Positions 35,873 through 45,664 are shown, numbered from the stretch's first letter. The stretch: 64,000 bases of DNA from Paraburkholderia ginsengiterrae (GCF_001645125.1 NZ_LXKA01000349.1:214447-278446), one strand, 5' to 3'. Translations and numbers: made by a program. The notes: generated by a model from the sequence alone, not told the origin.

Positions 35873-36220
35873 TCACGACTCGAACACCGCGCCGTGCAGA
35901 TTGGCTTCGTCGGCGATGCAGCGGTCGATCATGCGGCATACCGCGTCCACCGTGCCGACCATGATCAAACGCGATGGCCCGTGATAGACCCGCACCGGGG
36001 CGCGACGCGCCGGCTCGGCCGTGTTCAAACCCGAATTCAACGACACGCGGGCAAACGCGGGCAACGACGACGGCAGGCTCGACAACCCGGGTGCGGGCGA
36101 GTCGAACAGCGACGGCGTGCTCAGCGTGGACGCCTCGATCGACGAGCAGGGCACCAGCTTGCGAAGATGGCGCAGACGTCCGAACTGGCGAAAGGGCAGC
36201 AGGCGGGCAAGACGTTCCAT
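35873..36220 (-). CDS. hypothetical protein downstream of lexA
   Basis: A 115-residue basic protein beginning MERLARLLPFRQFGRLRHL, with a Ser/Pro-rich middle and a C-terminal block VRVYHGPSRLIMVGTVDAVCRMID. GGAGA stands 6 bases before ATG 36220. I do not recognise a family and it is not SulA by motif. It follows lexA by 90 bases on the same strand and could share the SOS-controlled transcript. Confidence 0.55.
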   Translation of the reverse strand: MERLARLLPFRQFGRLRHLRKLVPCSSIEASTLSTPSLFDSPAPGLSSLPSSLPAFARVSLNSGLNTAEPARRAPVRVYHGPSRLIMVGTVDAVCRMIDRCIADEANLHGAVFES

Positions 36221-36309
36221 GAGACTCTCCAGACGATGCAACGTTGGTGCGGCGTTGGCGCGGCGTTTTACTTCGTTGTTTGATTCCGTAGAACGGGCGG
36301 GCAGGCCGG

Positions 36310-36960
36310 TTAGAACTCGCCCGGACGGATCAGCCCCACGGCGATCCCTTCAAGCGCGAATTCCGCACTGCCTGTTTCGACGAAGATGTTTTCGTAATCG
36401 GGGTTCTCGGCGATCAGCTCGAGACCGTTCGGCCGGCGCTTCAGGCGCTTGACCGTGACGTCGTCGCCCAGCCGGGCAATGATGATCTGGCCGTCTTTGG
36501 CCTCGCTGCGCTTTTGCACCGCGAGCAGATCGCCGTCGAAGATGCCCGCGTCGCGCATGGACAGCCCGCGCACCTTCAGCAGGTAATCGGGCTTGCTCGA
36601 GAACAGCGCCGGGTCGCACGCGTAGTGCTGGGAAATGTGTTCCTGCGCGAGGATCGGACTACCTGCCGCCACCCGGCCGATCAGCGGCAGAGACAGCTGC
36701 ATGATGCTGGCATGCGGCAGCGTGAACTGGTGCGGCAACTCGTCCGGGCCGGCCAGCAGGCGGATGCCGCGCGACGCGCCGGCCGCGAGTTCGATCACGC
36801 CCTTGCGCGCGAGGGCGCGCAGATGTTCTTCTGCCGAGTTGGCCGAGCTGAAGCCCAGCTCGGCGGCGATTTCCGCGCGAGTGGGCGGAAAACCGGTGCG
36901 TTCGATCGCCCGGCGGATCAGATCGAAAACCTGCTGCTGTCGTGCGGTGAGTTTGGTCAT
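36310..36960 (-). CDS. lexA: LexA repressor of the SOS response
   Basis: A 216-residue self-cleaving repressor. The N-terminal winged helix (1-65) contains [29 protein letters not shown]. The RecA-stimulated cleavage site is A99-G100 in [10 protein letters not shown]; the catalytic pair is S134 (GLSMRD) and K171 (VTVKRLK). ATG 36960 is preferred to an upstream in-frame ATG at 37020 because that frame runs through the operators. Two SOS boxes directly upstream indicate autoregulation. Downstream is one unknown gene in the same direction. Confidence 0.97.
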   Translation of the reverse strand: MTKLTARQQQVFDLIRRAIERTGFPPTRAEIAAELGFSSANSAEEHLRALARKGVIELAAGASRGIRLLAGPDELPHQFTLPHASIMQLSLPLIGRVAAGSPILAQEHISQHYACDPALFSSKPDYLLKVRGLSMRDAGIFDGDLLAVQKRSEAKDGQIIIARLGDDVTVKRLKRRPNGLELIAENPDYENIFVETGSAEFALEGIAVGLIRPGEF

Positions 36961-36967
36961 AGCGCCA

Positions 36968-37003
36968 CTGTATGTATGAACAGGTGACTGTATTTTTATA
37001 CAG
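36968..37003 (-). promoter_or_regulatory. two LexA (SOS) boxes of lexA
   Basis: Two perfect CTGT-N8-ACAG sites: CTGTATGTATGAACAG (36968-36983) and CTGTATTTTTATACAG (36988-37003), centres 20 bases apart. The nearer one lies 8 bases before the lexA start codon. This doubled arrangement matches that of Escherichia coli lexA. Confidence 0.93.
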
Positions 37004-37132
37004 TATTCGGCGCAATTCAAGCTTTACTTTAAGTTCGGGGTCTCGGGTGGCGCTCCAGCGACGCCAGGCGGCGTCGTAACAGCCGTTTTCGTGCCGCAAC
37101 GCCTTATCCAGCTGTCATTACCACTTTTGCGT

Positions 37133-37185
37133 ATTAAAAAATGAAGAAACATTATTTTTAATGATGAAAGCCGTTCGATAGACTG
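37133..37185 (+). promoter_or_regulatory. probable sbp promoter with AT-rich dyad
   Basis: ATTAAAAA (37133-37140) and TTTTTAAT (37155-37162) form an inverted repeat in an AT-rich patch, typical in kind of CysB-activated promoters. AAAGCCG (37167-37173) and GATAGACTG (37177-37185) follow; the latter could be the -10 box. Similar words occur upstream of ssuD. Site assignment is inference. Confidence 0.45.
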
Positions 37186-37276
37186 GCCTCCGGGTTGGCG
37201 CTCATGTGCACGTGACCGCGACGCAAAACAACATCACACGCTGTTTTCAGCGCACTACAACGCGGAGAAAGTTGAC

Positions 37277-38326
37277 ATGACTCATCAAGGCACGGGGCTC
37301 GCAGGTCGGACCAGGCAACTCATCGCGGCGCTCGCATTGGGCGCAGTAAGTACACTGGGCACGCTCGGCATGGTGGCGCAGGCGCACGCCGCCGACACGA
37401 CGCTGCTGAATGTGTCCTACGACCCGACGCGGGAGCTGTATCAGGACGTCAACCAGGCATTCGGCAAGGAATGGAAGGCGAAGACCGGCGAGACCATCAC
37501 CTTTAAGCAGTCGCACGGCGGCTCGGGCGCCCAGGCGCGTTCGGTGCTGGATGGGCTGCAGGCCGACGTCGTGACGCTCGCGCTTGCTTACGACATCGAC
37601 GCGCTCGCTAACAAGGGGCTGCTGGACAAAGGCTGGCAGAAGCGTTTGCCGGATAACGCGTCGCCCTACACATCGACGATCGTGTTTCTGGTGCGCAAGG
37701 GCAATCCGAAGCACATCAAGGATTGGGACGATCTGATCAAGCCGGGTGTGTCGATCGTCACGCCGAATCCGAAGACCTCGGGCGGCGCGCGCTGGAACTA
37801 CCTCGCGGCCTGGGCGTATGCCGAACATCAGCCGGGCGGCAACGATCAGAAGGCGAAGGAATTCGTCAGCAAGCTCTACAAGAATGCAGGCGTGCTGGAT
37901 TCGGGCGCGCGCGGCGCGACCACTAGCTTCGTCCAACGCGGCATCGGCGATGTGCTGATTGCGTGGGAGAACGAAGCATTTCTGTCGCTGAAGGAGTTTG
38001 GCCCGGAGAAGTTTGAAATCGTCGTGCCGTCGGTGAGCATTCTGGCCGAGCCGCCGGTCGCGGTGGTGGACAAGGTGGTCGACAAGCACGGCACGCGCAA
38101 GCTGGCGGAAGCGTATCTGAACTTTCTGTATAGCGAGGAGGGCCAGGAGATTGCCGCGAAGAACTTCTACCGTCCGCGTTCGAACAAGGTGCCGGCCGAG
38201 CTGACTGCGAAGTTTCCGAAGCTGAAGCTCTACACGGTCGACGATTCGTTCGGCGGCTGGACCAACGCGCAGAAAACCCACTTTGCCGACGGCGGCGTGT
38301 TCGATTCGATCTATCAGCCGCAGTAA
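37277..38326 (+). CDS. sbp: periplasmic sulfate-binding protein
   Basis: A 349-residue binding protein. The signal peptide runs to about residue 38 (cleavage after AHA). The mature protein opens [20 protein letters not shown] and carries [42 protein letters not shown] and [12 protein letters not shown], the sulfate-holding loops of Sbp. It gives sulfate or thiosulfate to CysTWA. First gene of an sbp-cysT-cysW-cysA cluster followed by cysB. Its own start context is GCGGAGAAAGTTGAC, with GGAG upstream. Confidence 0.95.
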   Translation: MTHQGTGLAGRTRQLIAALALGAVSTLGTLGMVAQAHAADTTLLNVSYDPTRELYQDVNQAFGKEWKAKTGETITFKQSHGGSGAQARSVLDGLQADVVTLALAYDIDALANKGLLDKGWQKRLPDNASPYTSTIVFLVRKGNPKHIKDWDDLIKPGVSIVTPNPKTSGGARWNYLAAWAYAEHQPGGNDQKAKEFVSKLYKNAGVLDSGARGATTSFVQRGIGDVLIAWENEAFLSLKEFGPEKFEIVVPSVSILAEPPVAVVDKVVDKHGTRKLAEAYLNFLYSEEGQEIAAKNFYRPRSNKVPAELTAKFPKLKLYTVDDSFGGWTNAQKTHFADGGVFDSIYQPQ

Positions 38327-38360
38327 GGCGGCCGTTGCCTGACCTGAAAGAGTGACCCGC

Positions 38361-39257
38361 ATGACGACGTTGACTTTTCGAAAACCGAGCGCCTTGCCTG
38401 GCTTCGGCCTGACGCTCGGCATCACGGTGGCGTATCTGAGCCTCGTGGTGCTGATTCCGCTGGCGGCGACCTTTCTCAAGACCGCGACGCTCGACTGGCC
38501 GCAGTTCGTCCGCGCGGTGAGTTCGCCGCGTGTGCTCGCGTCGTATCGCCTGACGTTTTTCTCCGCCCTCGGCGGCGCGCTGATCAACGCGGTATTCGGC
38601 TTTCTGGTCGCGTGGGTGCTGGTGCGCTATACGTTCCCGTTCAAGCGCATCGTCGACGCCGTGGTCGATCTGCCGTTCGCGCTGCCCACTTCCGTCGCGG
38701 GCATTTCGCTCGCCGCCGTCTATGCGGGCAACGGCTGGATCGGGCAGTTCCTCGAGCCGCTCGGCGTGACGATCGCATTCACACCGGCAGGCGTGCTGGT
38801 GGCGCTGACGTTCATCGGCTTGCCGTTCGTGGTGCGTACGGTGCAGCCGGTGCTCGAAGAGTTCGAGCGCGAACAGGAAGAAGCCGCCGCGTGCCTCGGC
38901 GCGTCGCGCTGGCTGACGTTTCGCCGCGTGGTGCTGCCGGCGGTGTTTCCGGCTTTGCTGACGGGCTTCGCGCTGGCGTTCGCGCGCGCGCTCGGCGAGT
39001 ATGGCTCGGTGATCTTCATTGCCGGCAACGTGCCGATGAAGTCGGAAATCACCTCGCTCTTGATCATCACCAAGCTCGAGCAGTACGACTACGCCGGCGC
39101 AACGGCGCTGGCGGTGGTGATGCTGGTCGTGTCGTTCCTGATGCTGCTGTTCATCAACACGCTGCAGTGGTATTTGCAGCGCCGCACGAGCCGCGGTGGG
39201 GCCGGGCCGGCACCGGTGGCGGCGAGCGTCGCGGCACTCGGCGGAGGTGTGCAATGA
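38361..39257 (+). CDS. cysT: sulfate ABC transporter permease CysT (CysU)
   Basis: A 298-residue inner-membrane protein with about six segments. [20 protein letters not shown] and the EAA loop [30 protein letters not shown] are the CysT marks. It forms the channel with CysW. ATG 38361 is chosen over an upstream start at 38352. The stop overlaps the cysW start by four bases (ATGA). Confidence 0.95.
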   Translation: MTTLTFRKPSALPGFGLTLGITVAYLSLVVLIPLAATFLKTATLDWPQFVRAVSSPRVLASYRLTFFSALGGALINAVFGFLVAWVLVRYTFPFKRIVDAVVDLPFALPTSVAGISLAAVYAGNGWIGQFLEPLGVTIAFTPAGVLVALTFIGLPFVVRTVQPVLEEFEREQEEAAACLGASRWLTFRRVVLPAVFPALLTGFALAFARALGEYGSVIFIAGNVPMKSEITSLLIITKLEQYDYAGATALAVVMLVVSFLMLLFINTLQWYLQRRTSRGGAGPAPVAASVAALGGGVQ

Positions 39258-40252
39258 GCCGCCAGTCCATCAACGGCGCGCAGGGCGTGCATCACGCGGT
39301 TGCGGCTGCCGTGCCGCGGAACGTCGCGCGACGGCCCGATCCGGTCACTGAACCGGCCGCGGTGCGCTGGCTGCTGACCGGGCTTGCGCTGCTGTTTCTC
39401 GCGCTGTTTCTGGTCGTGCCGCTCATTGCGGTGTTCTATCAGGCGCTGAACAAGGGCCTCGGTTTTTATCTGGAATCGCTTGCGGATGCGGATGCACTCT
39501 CGGCCATCAAGCTCACCGTGATCACGGCCGCGATCGCCGTGCCGCTGAATCTCGCGTTCGGCCTCGCGGCGTCATGGTGCATCGCCAAGTTCGAATTCCG
39601 CGGCAAGGCACTGCTGACCACGCTGATCGATCTGCCGTTCTCCGTCTCGCCGGTGATTTCAGGCCTGATCTATGTGCTGATGTTCGGCGCGCAGGGCTGG
39701 TTCGGCCCCTGGTTGCAGGCGCACGACGTGCAGATCATTTTCGCGGTGCCGGGCATCGTGCTGGCGACGATTTTCGTGACCTTTCCGTTCGTCGCGCGCG
39801 AGCTGATTCCGCTGATGCAGGCTCAAGGCAACGACGAAGAAGAAGCGGCGCATGTGCTTGGCGCTTCGGGCTGGCAGATCTTCCGCCGCGTCACGCTGCC
39901 CAACGTCAAATGGGGGCTGCTGTATGGCGTGATTCTGTGCAACGCGCGGGCCATGGGCGAGTTCGGCGCGGTGTCCGTGGTGTCGGGCCATATTCGCGGC
40001 CAGACCGACACCATGCCGCTGCACGTCGAAATTCTCTACAACGAATACAACTTCTCGGCGGCGTTCGCCGTGGCGTCGGTGCTGGCTCTGCTCGCACTCG
40101 TGACGCTCGGCCTGAAGCTGCTCGCCGAGCGCCATCTGTCGGCGGAACTGTCGGCCGCGAGCAACGTGCCCGCGCATGCCGGCCCCGTGACGCCGCCGAA
40201 CCACGCAACACATGCAACGCAGCCACACCCGCTTACGCAAGGAGAGCTGTAA
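39254..40252 (+). CDS. cysW: sulfate ABC transporter permease CysW
   Basis: A 332-residue inner-membrane protein. [21 protein letters not shown] and the EAA loop [23 protein letters not shown] are the CysW signature, followed by [27 protein letters not shown]. Slightly longer than usual (about 290) through N- and C-terminal extensions, the latter rich in His, Thr and Pro. Coupled to cysT (ATGA) and cysA (TAATG). Confidence 0.95.
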   Translation: MSRQSINGAQGVHHAVAAAVPRNVARRPDPVTEPAAVRWLLTGLALLFLALFLVVPLIAVFYQALNKGLGFYLESLADADALSAIKLTVITAAIAVPLNLAFGLAASWCIAKFEFRGKALLTTLIDLPFSVSPVISGLIYVLMFGAQGWFGPWLQAHDVQIIFAVPGIVLATIFVTFPFVARELIPLMQAQGNDEEEAAHVLGASGWQIFRRVTLPNVKWGLLYGVILCNARAMGEFGAVSVVSGHIRGQTDTMPLHVEILYNEYNFSAAFAVASVLALLALVTLGLKLLAERHLSAELSAASNVPAHAGPVTPPNHATHATQPHPLTQGEL

Positions 40253-41310
40253 TGGGTATCACCGTTCGTAACCTGCACAAGCGCTTCGGCGATTTCGTCG
40301 CGCTCGACAACGTCTCGCTCGACTTTCCGCCGGGCGAACTGGTTGCGCTGCTCGGGCCGTCGGGGTGTGGCAAGACGACGTTGCTGCGCGTGATCGCCGG
40401 GCTCGAATACGCGGACAGCGGCCAGGTCGTGCTGCAAGGCCAGGACGTCGCGACGGTCGGCGCGCGCGAGCGCGAAGTGGGGTTCGTGTTCCAGCACTAC
40501 GCGCTGTTCCGTCACATGACGGTGTTCGAGAACGTGGCGTTCGGGCTGCGCGTGAAGCCGCGCAAGGAGCGTCCCTCGGAAGCGGTGATCCGCGAGAAGG
40601 TGCATGAACTGCTCAAGCTCGTGCAGCTCGACTGGCTCGCGCAGCGCTATCCGTCGGAATTGTCGGGCGGCCAGCGCCAGCGTATCGCGCTCGCGCGTGC
40701 TCTCGCCGTCGAACCGAAGGTGCTGCTGCTCGACGAACCGTTCGGCGCGCTCGACGCGAAGGTGCGCAAGGAATTGCGTAGCTGGCTGCGGCGCCTGCAC
40801 GACGATCTGCATATCTCGACGATCTTCGTCACGCACGATCAGGAAGAAGCGCTCGAAGTGGCCGACCGCATCGTCGTGCTGAATCACGGGCACGTGGAGC
40901 AGGTGGGCAGCCCGCAAGACGTGTACGATCATCCGCAAACCTCGTTCGTCTACGAGTTTCTCGGCGCGGCGAACCGTCTGCACGGCAAGGTCGACGCGAG
41001 CGGTTTCGTGGTGGACGGCGCGGCGCTGCCGGTGGCGATCAAGGCGGACTTCAGCGGTCCGGCTTTCGCCTATGTGCGGCCGCATGATCTGCAGTTGTAT
41101 TCGCAGGCCGGCGGCCATCGTGAAGGCATCGTCGTGGATGTCCGGCGCGTGGTGACGTTGGGCGGCTCGGTGCGGGTCGAACTCGCGGGCCGCGAAGGCA
41201 ACGTGCTCGAGGCTGAACTCGATCGCGAAGCGTGGCGTGATCTGCAGCTGGCGGTCGGCGACGGCGTGACCGCTGTGCCGCGCGCGTTGCGTGTTTTCCC
41301 GGCGCATTGA
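40252..41310 (+). CDS. cysA: sulfate/thiosulfate ABC transporter ATPase
   Basis: A 352-residue ATPase. Walker [13 protein letters not shown], signature [15 protein letters not shown], Walker [14 protein letters not shown], switch His [11 protein letters not shown]. The C-terminal TOBE-like regulatory domain (about 235-352, with [12 protein letters not shown]) is present. It energises sulfate uptake. It overlaps the cysW stop by one base and is followed 78 bases later by cysB. An AAGGAGAGC binding site lies before ATG 40252. Confidence 0.97.
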   Translation: MGITVRNLHKRFGDFVALDNVSLDFPPGELVALLGPSGCGKTTLLRVIAGLEYADSGQVVLQGQDVATVGAREREVGFVFQHYALFRHMTVFENVAFGLRVKPRKERPSEAVIREKVHELLKLVQLDWLAQRYPSELSGGQRQRIALARALAVEPKVLLLDEPFGALDAKVRKELRSWLRRLHDDLHISTIFVTHDQEEALEVADRIVVLNHGHVEQVGSPQDVYDHPQTSFVYEFLGAANRLHGKVDASGFVVDGAALPVAIKADFSGPAFAYVRPHDLQLYSQAGGHREGIVVDVRRVVTLGGSVRVELAGREGNVLEAELDREAWRDLQLAVGDGVTAVPRALRVFPAH

Positions 41311-41388
41311 GCGAACCATGCCGCGAGATCGCGCGGCGTTTCAAACCAACTCAAATAACTCAACTCTGGCTGAACCGGAGACATCAAG

Positions 41389-42315
41389 ATGAATTTCCAG
41401 CAATTGCGCTTCGTGCGCGAGGCCGTGCGCCAGAACATGAACCTCACCGAGGTGGCGAACGTGCTGTACACGTCGCAGTCGGGCGTCTCCAAACAGATCA
41501 AGGATCTGGAGGACGAGCTCGGCGTCGATATTTTCATTCGTCGCGGCAAGCGCCTGACGGGTCTGACCGAGCCGGGCAAGGCGGTGCATCAGCTGATCGA
41601 ACGGATGCTGCTCGACGCTGAAAATCTGCGCCGCGTGGCGCGCCAGTATGCCGATCAGGACAGCGGGCATCTGGTCGTGGCGACCACCCACACGCAGGCG
41701 CGCTACGCGCTGCCGAAGGTGATCCGCCAGTTCACCGAGGTATTCCCGAAGGTGCATCTGGCGCTGCGCCAGGGCAGTCCGCAACAGATCGCGCAGATGA
41801 TCATCAACGGCGAAGCGGATATCGGCATCTCGACCGAAGCGCTCGACCGCTTCCCGGACATCGTCACGTTCCCGTGCTATTCGTGGCATCACATCGTGGT
41901 GGTGCCGAAGGACCATCCGCTGGTCGGGCGGCAGAATCTGACGCTCGACGAAATCGCCGAATTCCCGATCGTTACCTACGACCAGGACTTCACGGGCCGC
42001 TCGCATATCGACCAGGCATTCGCGAAAGCGGGGGCGTTGCCGGACGTCGTGCTGACCGCGATCGATGCCGACGTGATCAAGACCTATGTCGAACTCGGCA
42101 TGGGCATTGGCGTGGTCGCCGCCATGGCCTACGACCCGAAGCGCGATACGGAACTGGTCGCGCTCGACACGGAGCATCTGTTCGAAGCCAGCACGACGCG
42201 GGTCGGTTTGCGCAAGGGCGCGTTCCTGCGCGCGTACGCCTACCGGTTGATCGAGATGTTCGCGCCGCAGCTGAGCGAAGCGGATATTGCCGCGCAGTTG
42301 CGCGAAGCGGTGTGA
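41389..42315 (+). CDS. cysB: CysB/Cbl-type LysR regulator of sulfur genes
   Basis: A 308-residue LysR protein. The helix-turn-helix NLTEVANVLYTSQSGVSKQIKDLEDELG, then the CysB hallmark TTHTQARYALPKVI, where Thr residues contact sulfate or N-acetylserine. Other marks: EALDRFPDIVTFPCYSWHHIVVVPKDHPL. Normal for CysB-type regulators (about 310-325). Directly downstream of the sulfate transporter genes it likely controls; CysB and Cbl cannot be told apart by eye. Confidence 0.94.
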   Translation: MNFQQLRFVREAVRQNMNLTEVANVLYTSQSGVSKQIKDLEDELGVDIFIRRGKRLTGLTEPGKAVHQLIERMLLDAENLRRVARQYADQDSGHLVVATTHTQARYALPKVIRQFTEVFPKVHLALRQGSPQQIAQMIINGEADIGISTEALDRFPDIVTFPCYSWHHIVVVPKDHPLVGRQNLTLDEIAEFPIVTYDQDFTGRSHIDQAFAKAGALPDVVLTAIDADVIKTYVELGMGIGVVAAMAYDPKRDTELVALDTEHLFEASTTRVGLRKGAFLRAYAYRLIEMFAPQLSEADIAAQLREAV

Positions 42316-42452
42316 GGCACGCCGCGGACATGCGCGCCGTGCTGGCGCGCCGTTGGCGGTGGACGGCCGCCGGCGCTGGCCCGACATAAATCGACCGGCA
42401 ATGCGTTGTTAAACGCATGGCGGCGCGCGGCGCATCGCTTACAATCGCCGCC

Positions 42453-43499
42453 ATGAATACCTCGACTTCCTCTTCCCCGGCGCCTTCGGGCGCAGGCGCC
42501 ACGCCGCCGCTGCTGCCGCGCATCGCCGTGCTGGCAACCGGCGGCACCATTGCAGGCGCGGCCGCCGACGCCACCAACACATCCGGCTATCAGGCGGGTG
42601 TGGTTGGCGTCGATCAGTTGCTGTCGGTCGTGCCGGCTCTATCCAACGTGGCGCGGATCGCGCCCGAACAGATTGCCAGCGTCGACAGCAAAGACATGGC
42701 GATGCCGCTGTGGACCACGCTCGCGCAACGCATCAACACGCTGCTCGCCGCTGACGACATCGACGGTGTGGTGGTGACGCACGGCACCGACACGCTCGAG
42801 GAAACCGCGTATCTGCTGCACCTGACCGTCAAGTCGGACAAGCCGGTCGTGCTGACGGCGGCCATGCGTCCGGCGTCGGCTCTCTCCGCCGACGGTCCGC
42901 TGAATCTGCTGAATGCGGTGACGGTCGCGGCGCATGCCGGCTCGCGCGGGCAGGGCGTGCTGGTGGCTTTCAACAACAAGATCCACAGCGCACGCGACGT
43001 GGTCAAGACGAGTACTTACGCGGTCGACGCGTTCCAGTCGCCCGAAATCGGTGCGCTCGGCTGGGTGCAGGACGGCCTCGTCGAATTCCAGCGCGGCGTG
43101 GTGCGCCCGCATACTCTTGCTACCGAATTCGTGATCGGCGCGCAGTGGCCGCATGTGGAAATTGTCGCGAGTTACGCGGGCGTGTCGCGGATCGCCGTGG
43201 ATGCGCTGGTCGCCGCGGGGGTGCGCGCTATCGTGGTGGCCGGTACGGGGAATGGCTCGATTCACGCCTCGCTACAGCAAGCATTGACCGACGCGGCTTC
43301 GCAAGGCGTGGCGGTGGTGCGTTCGTCGCGCGTGGGGTCGGGGCATGTGATGCGCAACGGCGCGGCCGCCGACGACGCGCTCGGTTTTGTCAGCGCGGGC
43401 TCGCTGAATCCGTACAAGGCGCGAGTGCTGCTGATGCTGGCGTTGGCCGCGGGCGCCACGGGGCCGGTCGCGTTGCAGAAGATATTCGATACGTATTGA
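42453..43499 (+). CDS. ansB: L-asparaginase, type II family
   Basis: A 348-residue amidohydrolase. The two active-site Thr are in LATGGTIAG (near residue 32) and VVVTHGTDTLEETAYLL (THGTD), with DSKDMAMPLW between. C-terminal VAGTGNGSIHASL and SRVGSGHVMRNG are typical. It hydrolyses asparagine to aspartate. There is no classical signal peptide, only a Ser/Pro-rich start, so location is uncertain. ATG 42453 is used. It follows cysB by 137 bases. Confidence 0.93.
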   Translation: MNTSTSSSPAPSGAGATPPLLPRIAVLATGGTIAGAAADATNTSGYQAGVVGVDQLLSVVPALSNVARIAPEQIASVDSKDMAMPLWTTLAQRINTLLAADDIDGVVVTHGTDTLEETAYLLHLTVKSDKPVVLTAAMRPASALSADGPLNLLNAVTVAAHAGSRGQGVLVAFNNKIHSARDVVKTSTYAVDAFQSPEIGALGWVQDGLVEFQRGVVRPHTLATEFVIGAQWPHVEIVASYAGVSRIAVDALVAAGVRAIVVAGTGNGSIHASLQQALTDAASQGVAVVRSSRVGSGHVMRNGAAADDALGFVSAGSLNPYKARVLLMLALAAGATGPVALQKIFDTY

Positions 43500-43562
43500 T
43501 TGATTTGGCGTGGACGGCCTGGTTCAAAGTCAGAACCGTGTCCCGCGCGTGACGCCTGAATG

Positions 43563-43603
43563 ACAACGCGGCGCCCAGGTCATCGACCCGGGCGCCGCGT
43601 TGT
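43563..43603. terminator. hairpin between convergent ansB and DUF3597 genes
   Basis: ACAACGCGGCGCCC pairs perfectly with GGGCGCCGCGTTGT (14 bp) around a 13-base loop. CGTTTC follows on the plus strand, a weak T tract. Position between convergent genes suits a bidirectional terminator. Confidence 0.65.
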
Positions 43604-43678
43604 CGTTTCAGCTCGAGGTTTATCGCTGTTGCCGGAAATGAGCTGTGCCGGCAAATTCTGGCAGGCCGGGAAAAACCG

Positions 43679-44080
43679 TTAGCCCGCCAGATCCGGCCGC
43701 AGCTTCCCGCCGTTTGCCGCCAGCGCCTGCATCACCTGCTTGTGCAGCCAGATGTTCATGCTTGCCGAATCGTTCGTGTCGCCGGTGTACTTCAGCTCCT
43801 GGGCGAGCTGCTTGCGATGTTCGAGGCTGCTGTCGACGCCAAGCGCTTTCAGCGTGTCGACGATCGACGTGCGCCAGTTCAGCGTTTGCCCGCTTTCACT
43901 CACGAACTGGTCCATCACGGCAGCGACGTCGACGTCGGCCAGCGGCGCGGGCGCCGGTGTGTCTGCCGGTGCAGCAGCTTGCGCCGCGGCCGGATCCGGT
44001 GTCGGCTCAACCGCAGGCGCAGGCTGGTCGGGCTTCGCTTTGCCGAAGAGCTTGTTTACGATGTCACCAAAGATGCTCAT
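43679..44080 (-). CDS. DUF3597 family protein
   Basis: A 133-residue protein. It begins MSIFGDIVNKLFGK, has a Pro/Ala-rich linker (about 18-47), and ends with VDVAAVMDQFV then NWRTSIVDTLKALGVDSSLEHRKQLAQELKYTGDTNDSASMNIWLHKQVM, the DUF3597 domain. No signal peptide. Family role is unknown. The C-terminal LxYTGDTxDSAxMNxWLHKQV is strongly conserved in the family as I recall. Confidence 0.85.
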   Translation of the reverse strand: MSIFGDIVNKLFGKAKPDQPAPAVEPTPDPAAAQAAAPADTPAPAPLADVDVAAVMDQFVSESGQTLNWRTSIVDTLKALGVDSSLEHRKQLAQELKYTGDTNDSASMNIWLHKQVMQALAANGGKLRPDLAG

Positions 44081-44672
44081 TCTGAATCCTTTGCAGAGGG
44101 GTTACTGGCGCGAGCCAAATTCGCTCGCGGTTTGAACACGGGTCGGGAATCGGGCGAACGAACCAGAGGACATGCGTTGCCATGATCGGCAAGCCGCACT
44201 TGAACACATGCACTTAAGCACATGCAATTGAGCGCACGCGCCTGAACAAATACGCCCGCAACCAGACTCAACGAGTTTAGGAGAAAAGCGCGGGGAGATG
44301 TGTCAAATAACGTAGACGAGGGCGCGGGCAGTTGCAAGCAAATGCAAGCGTGCGTGCAATGATGCGCGGAGAATGGTGCACCATGCTACGGGAGCATGGC
44401 GGAAATTGCATAACGATGAAATCCGACAGCCGGACACCCGACGACGACGTCTGACCGACCAAGGCTTCCCCGGCGCCGCCGGGTGCCGCTGCGGACCCCA
44501 CTTGCCGCTCTCAGCCCAGAGCGGCACGATTTGCCCGCTTCGCCGTGCTTGCCGCACGACGAAACGAGCGCCCCACCTGCGATTGCCATGCGGTTGACGA
44601 TGCAACCATCATGGCAATCCATACGACTGTTTAATTGAACGCGATCACTTGACTGCGCTCATCTGACCGCTA
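44081..44672. other. 592-base gap with 14-bp repeat array; no gene recognised
   Basis: The stretch between glxR and the DUF3597 gene has only Arg-rich shadow frames. It contains the degenerate 14-bp tandem array at 44193-44248, a small inverted repeat CATGCT/AGCATG around 44383-44398, the palindrome TGGTGCACCA just before it, and a second 14-bp array at its right end (44635-44676). No tRNA or known RNA was recognised. Confidence 0.45.
44193..44248. repeat. 4 x 14-bp degenerate tandem array
   Basis: Units: GCCGCACTTGAACA, CATGCACTTAAGCA, CATGCAATTGAGCG, CACGCGCCTGAACA. The consensus is roughly CATGCACTTGARCA. Confidence 0.65.
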
Positions 44673-44676
44673 TCAA
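44635..44676. repeat. 3 x 14-bp degenerate tandem array at glxR stop
   Basis: Units: TTGAACGCGATCAC, TTGACTGCGCTCAT, CTGACCGCTATCAA. The last unit contains the glxR stop codon (TCA at 44673). Confidence 0.55.
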
Positions 44677-45581
44677 GCAGCCTTGACTTCGCTATCCGGC
44701 GCTTGCGCGACTTCGTAGTTCGCCATGATTTCCAGCGCGCGGACCATGGCCGAGTGATCCCATGCCTTGCCGCCGTTTGCCGCGCACACGCTGAACAGTT
44801 GCTGGGCGCTCGCCGTATGCGGCACGGCGATGCCGAGCTTGCGCGCGCCGTCGAGTGCGAGGTTCAGATCCTTCTGGTGCAGCTCGATTCGGAAACCCGG
44901 ATTGAACGTGCGCTTGGTCATGCGCTCGCCGTGCACTTCCAGAATCCGCGACGCCGCGAAGCCGCCCATCAGGGCCTTGCGCACGCGCTCCGGATCGGCG
45001 CCCGAACGCGACGCGAACAGCAGGGCTTCCGCCACGGCTTCGATGTTCAGCGCGACGATGATCTGGTTCGCGACCTTGCAGGTCTGGCCCGCGCCGTTGT
45101 CGCCGATCAGCGAGATGTTCTTGCCCATCAGTTCGAACAGCGGCTTGGCGATGGCGAACGACTTTTCCGGGCCGCCCACCATGATCGTCAGCGACGCTTC
45201 GCGTGCACCGACTTCGCCGCCGGAGACCGGCGCGTCCAGGTAATCGCAGCCGAGTGCGTTGATCTTCTTCGCGAAGGCTTGCGTGTCGAGCGGGGAGATC
45301 GAGCTCATGTCGATCACCAGCTTGCCCGCCGTGAGGCCGGCGGCGACGCCGTCGTCGGCGAACAGCACGTTCGCGACGTCAGGCGTATCCGGCACCATGA
45401 TGATGACGACGTCCGCAGCTTGCGCGACAGCGGTGGAATTGGCGACGACGCTCGCCGATTTGCTCAGATCTTCCGGCACCGGGTACGCGCCGTTCACGAA
45501 CAGCGAGTGACCGCCCTTGATGAGGTTGCGCGCCATGTGCGCGCCCATGATACCGAGGCCGATGAAACCGATCTTTGCCAT
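44673..45581 (-). CDS. glxR: tartronate semialdehyde reductase (2-hydroxy-3-oxopropionate reductase)
   Basis: A 302-residue beta-hydroxyacid dehydrogenase. NAD(H) loop GFIGLGIMGAHMARNL, substrate motif DAPVSGGEVGA, catalytic Lys in GQTCKVANQIIVALNIEA, and the helix KDLNLALDGARKLG. It reduces tartronate semialdehyde made by Gcl to D-glycerate. ATG 45581 gives the exact family start MAKIGFIG; an upstream in-frame ATG at 45659 runs through a tandem repeat. Last of the gcl-hyi-glxR set on the minus strand. Confidence 0.93.
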   Translation of the reverse strand: MAKIGFIGLGIMGAHMARNLIKGGHSLFVNGAYPVPEDLSKSASVVANSTAVAQAADVVIIMVPDTPDVANVLFADDGVAAGLTAGKLVIDMSSISPLDTQAFAKKINALGCDYLDAPVSGGEVGAREASLTIMVGGPEKSFAIAKPLFELMGKNISLIGDNGAGQTCKVANQIIVALNIEAVAEALLFASRSGADPERVRKALMGGFAASRILEVHGERMTKRTFNPGFRIELHQKDLNLALDGARKLGIAVPHTASAQQLFSVCAANGGKAWDHSAMVRALEIMANYEVAQAPDSEVKAA

Positions 45582-45608
45582 GTGTCTGAATCTCCAGTGT
45601 TGTTTGGG

Positions 45609-45664
45609 TTGACCCATTGGGGTTGGCCCACTGGGGCTGGCCCATATGGGCTGCCCCATTCGGG
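45609..45664. repeat. 4 x 14-bp tandem array between hyi and glxR
   Basis: Units TTGACCCATTGGGG, TTGGCCCACTGGGG, CTGGCCCATATGGG, CTGCCCCATTCGGG. Each is nearly palindromic (CCCA--TGGG), so the array can fold into several alternative hairpins. It ends 27 bases before the glxR start codon on the coding strand and may affect glxR expression. Confidence 0.8.

Noticed and set aside
35873-36220. SulA-type cell division inhibitor next to lexA
   Set aside because: Position fits, but no SulA motif is visible; left as unknown.
40036-41319. 427-codon open frame antisense to cysA
   Set aside because: Shadow of cysA; no protein-like motifs.
44193-45664. CRISPR array
   Set aside because: Repeats are 14 bp, directly abutting and degenerate, without spacers or cas genes.
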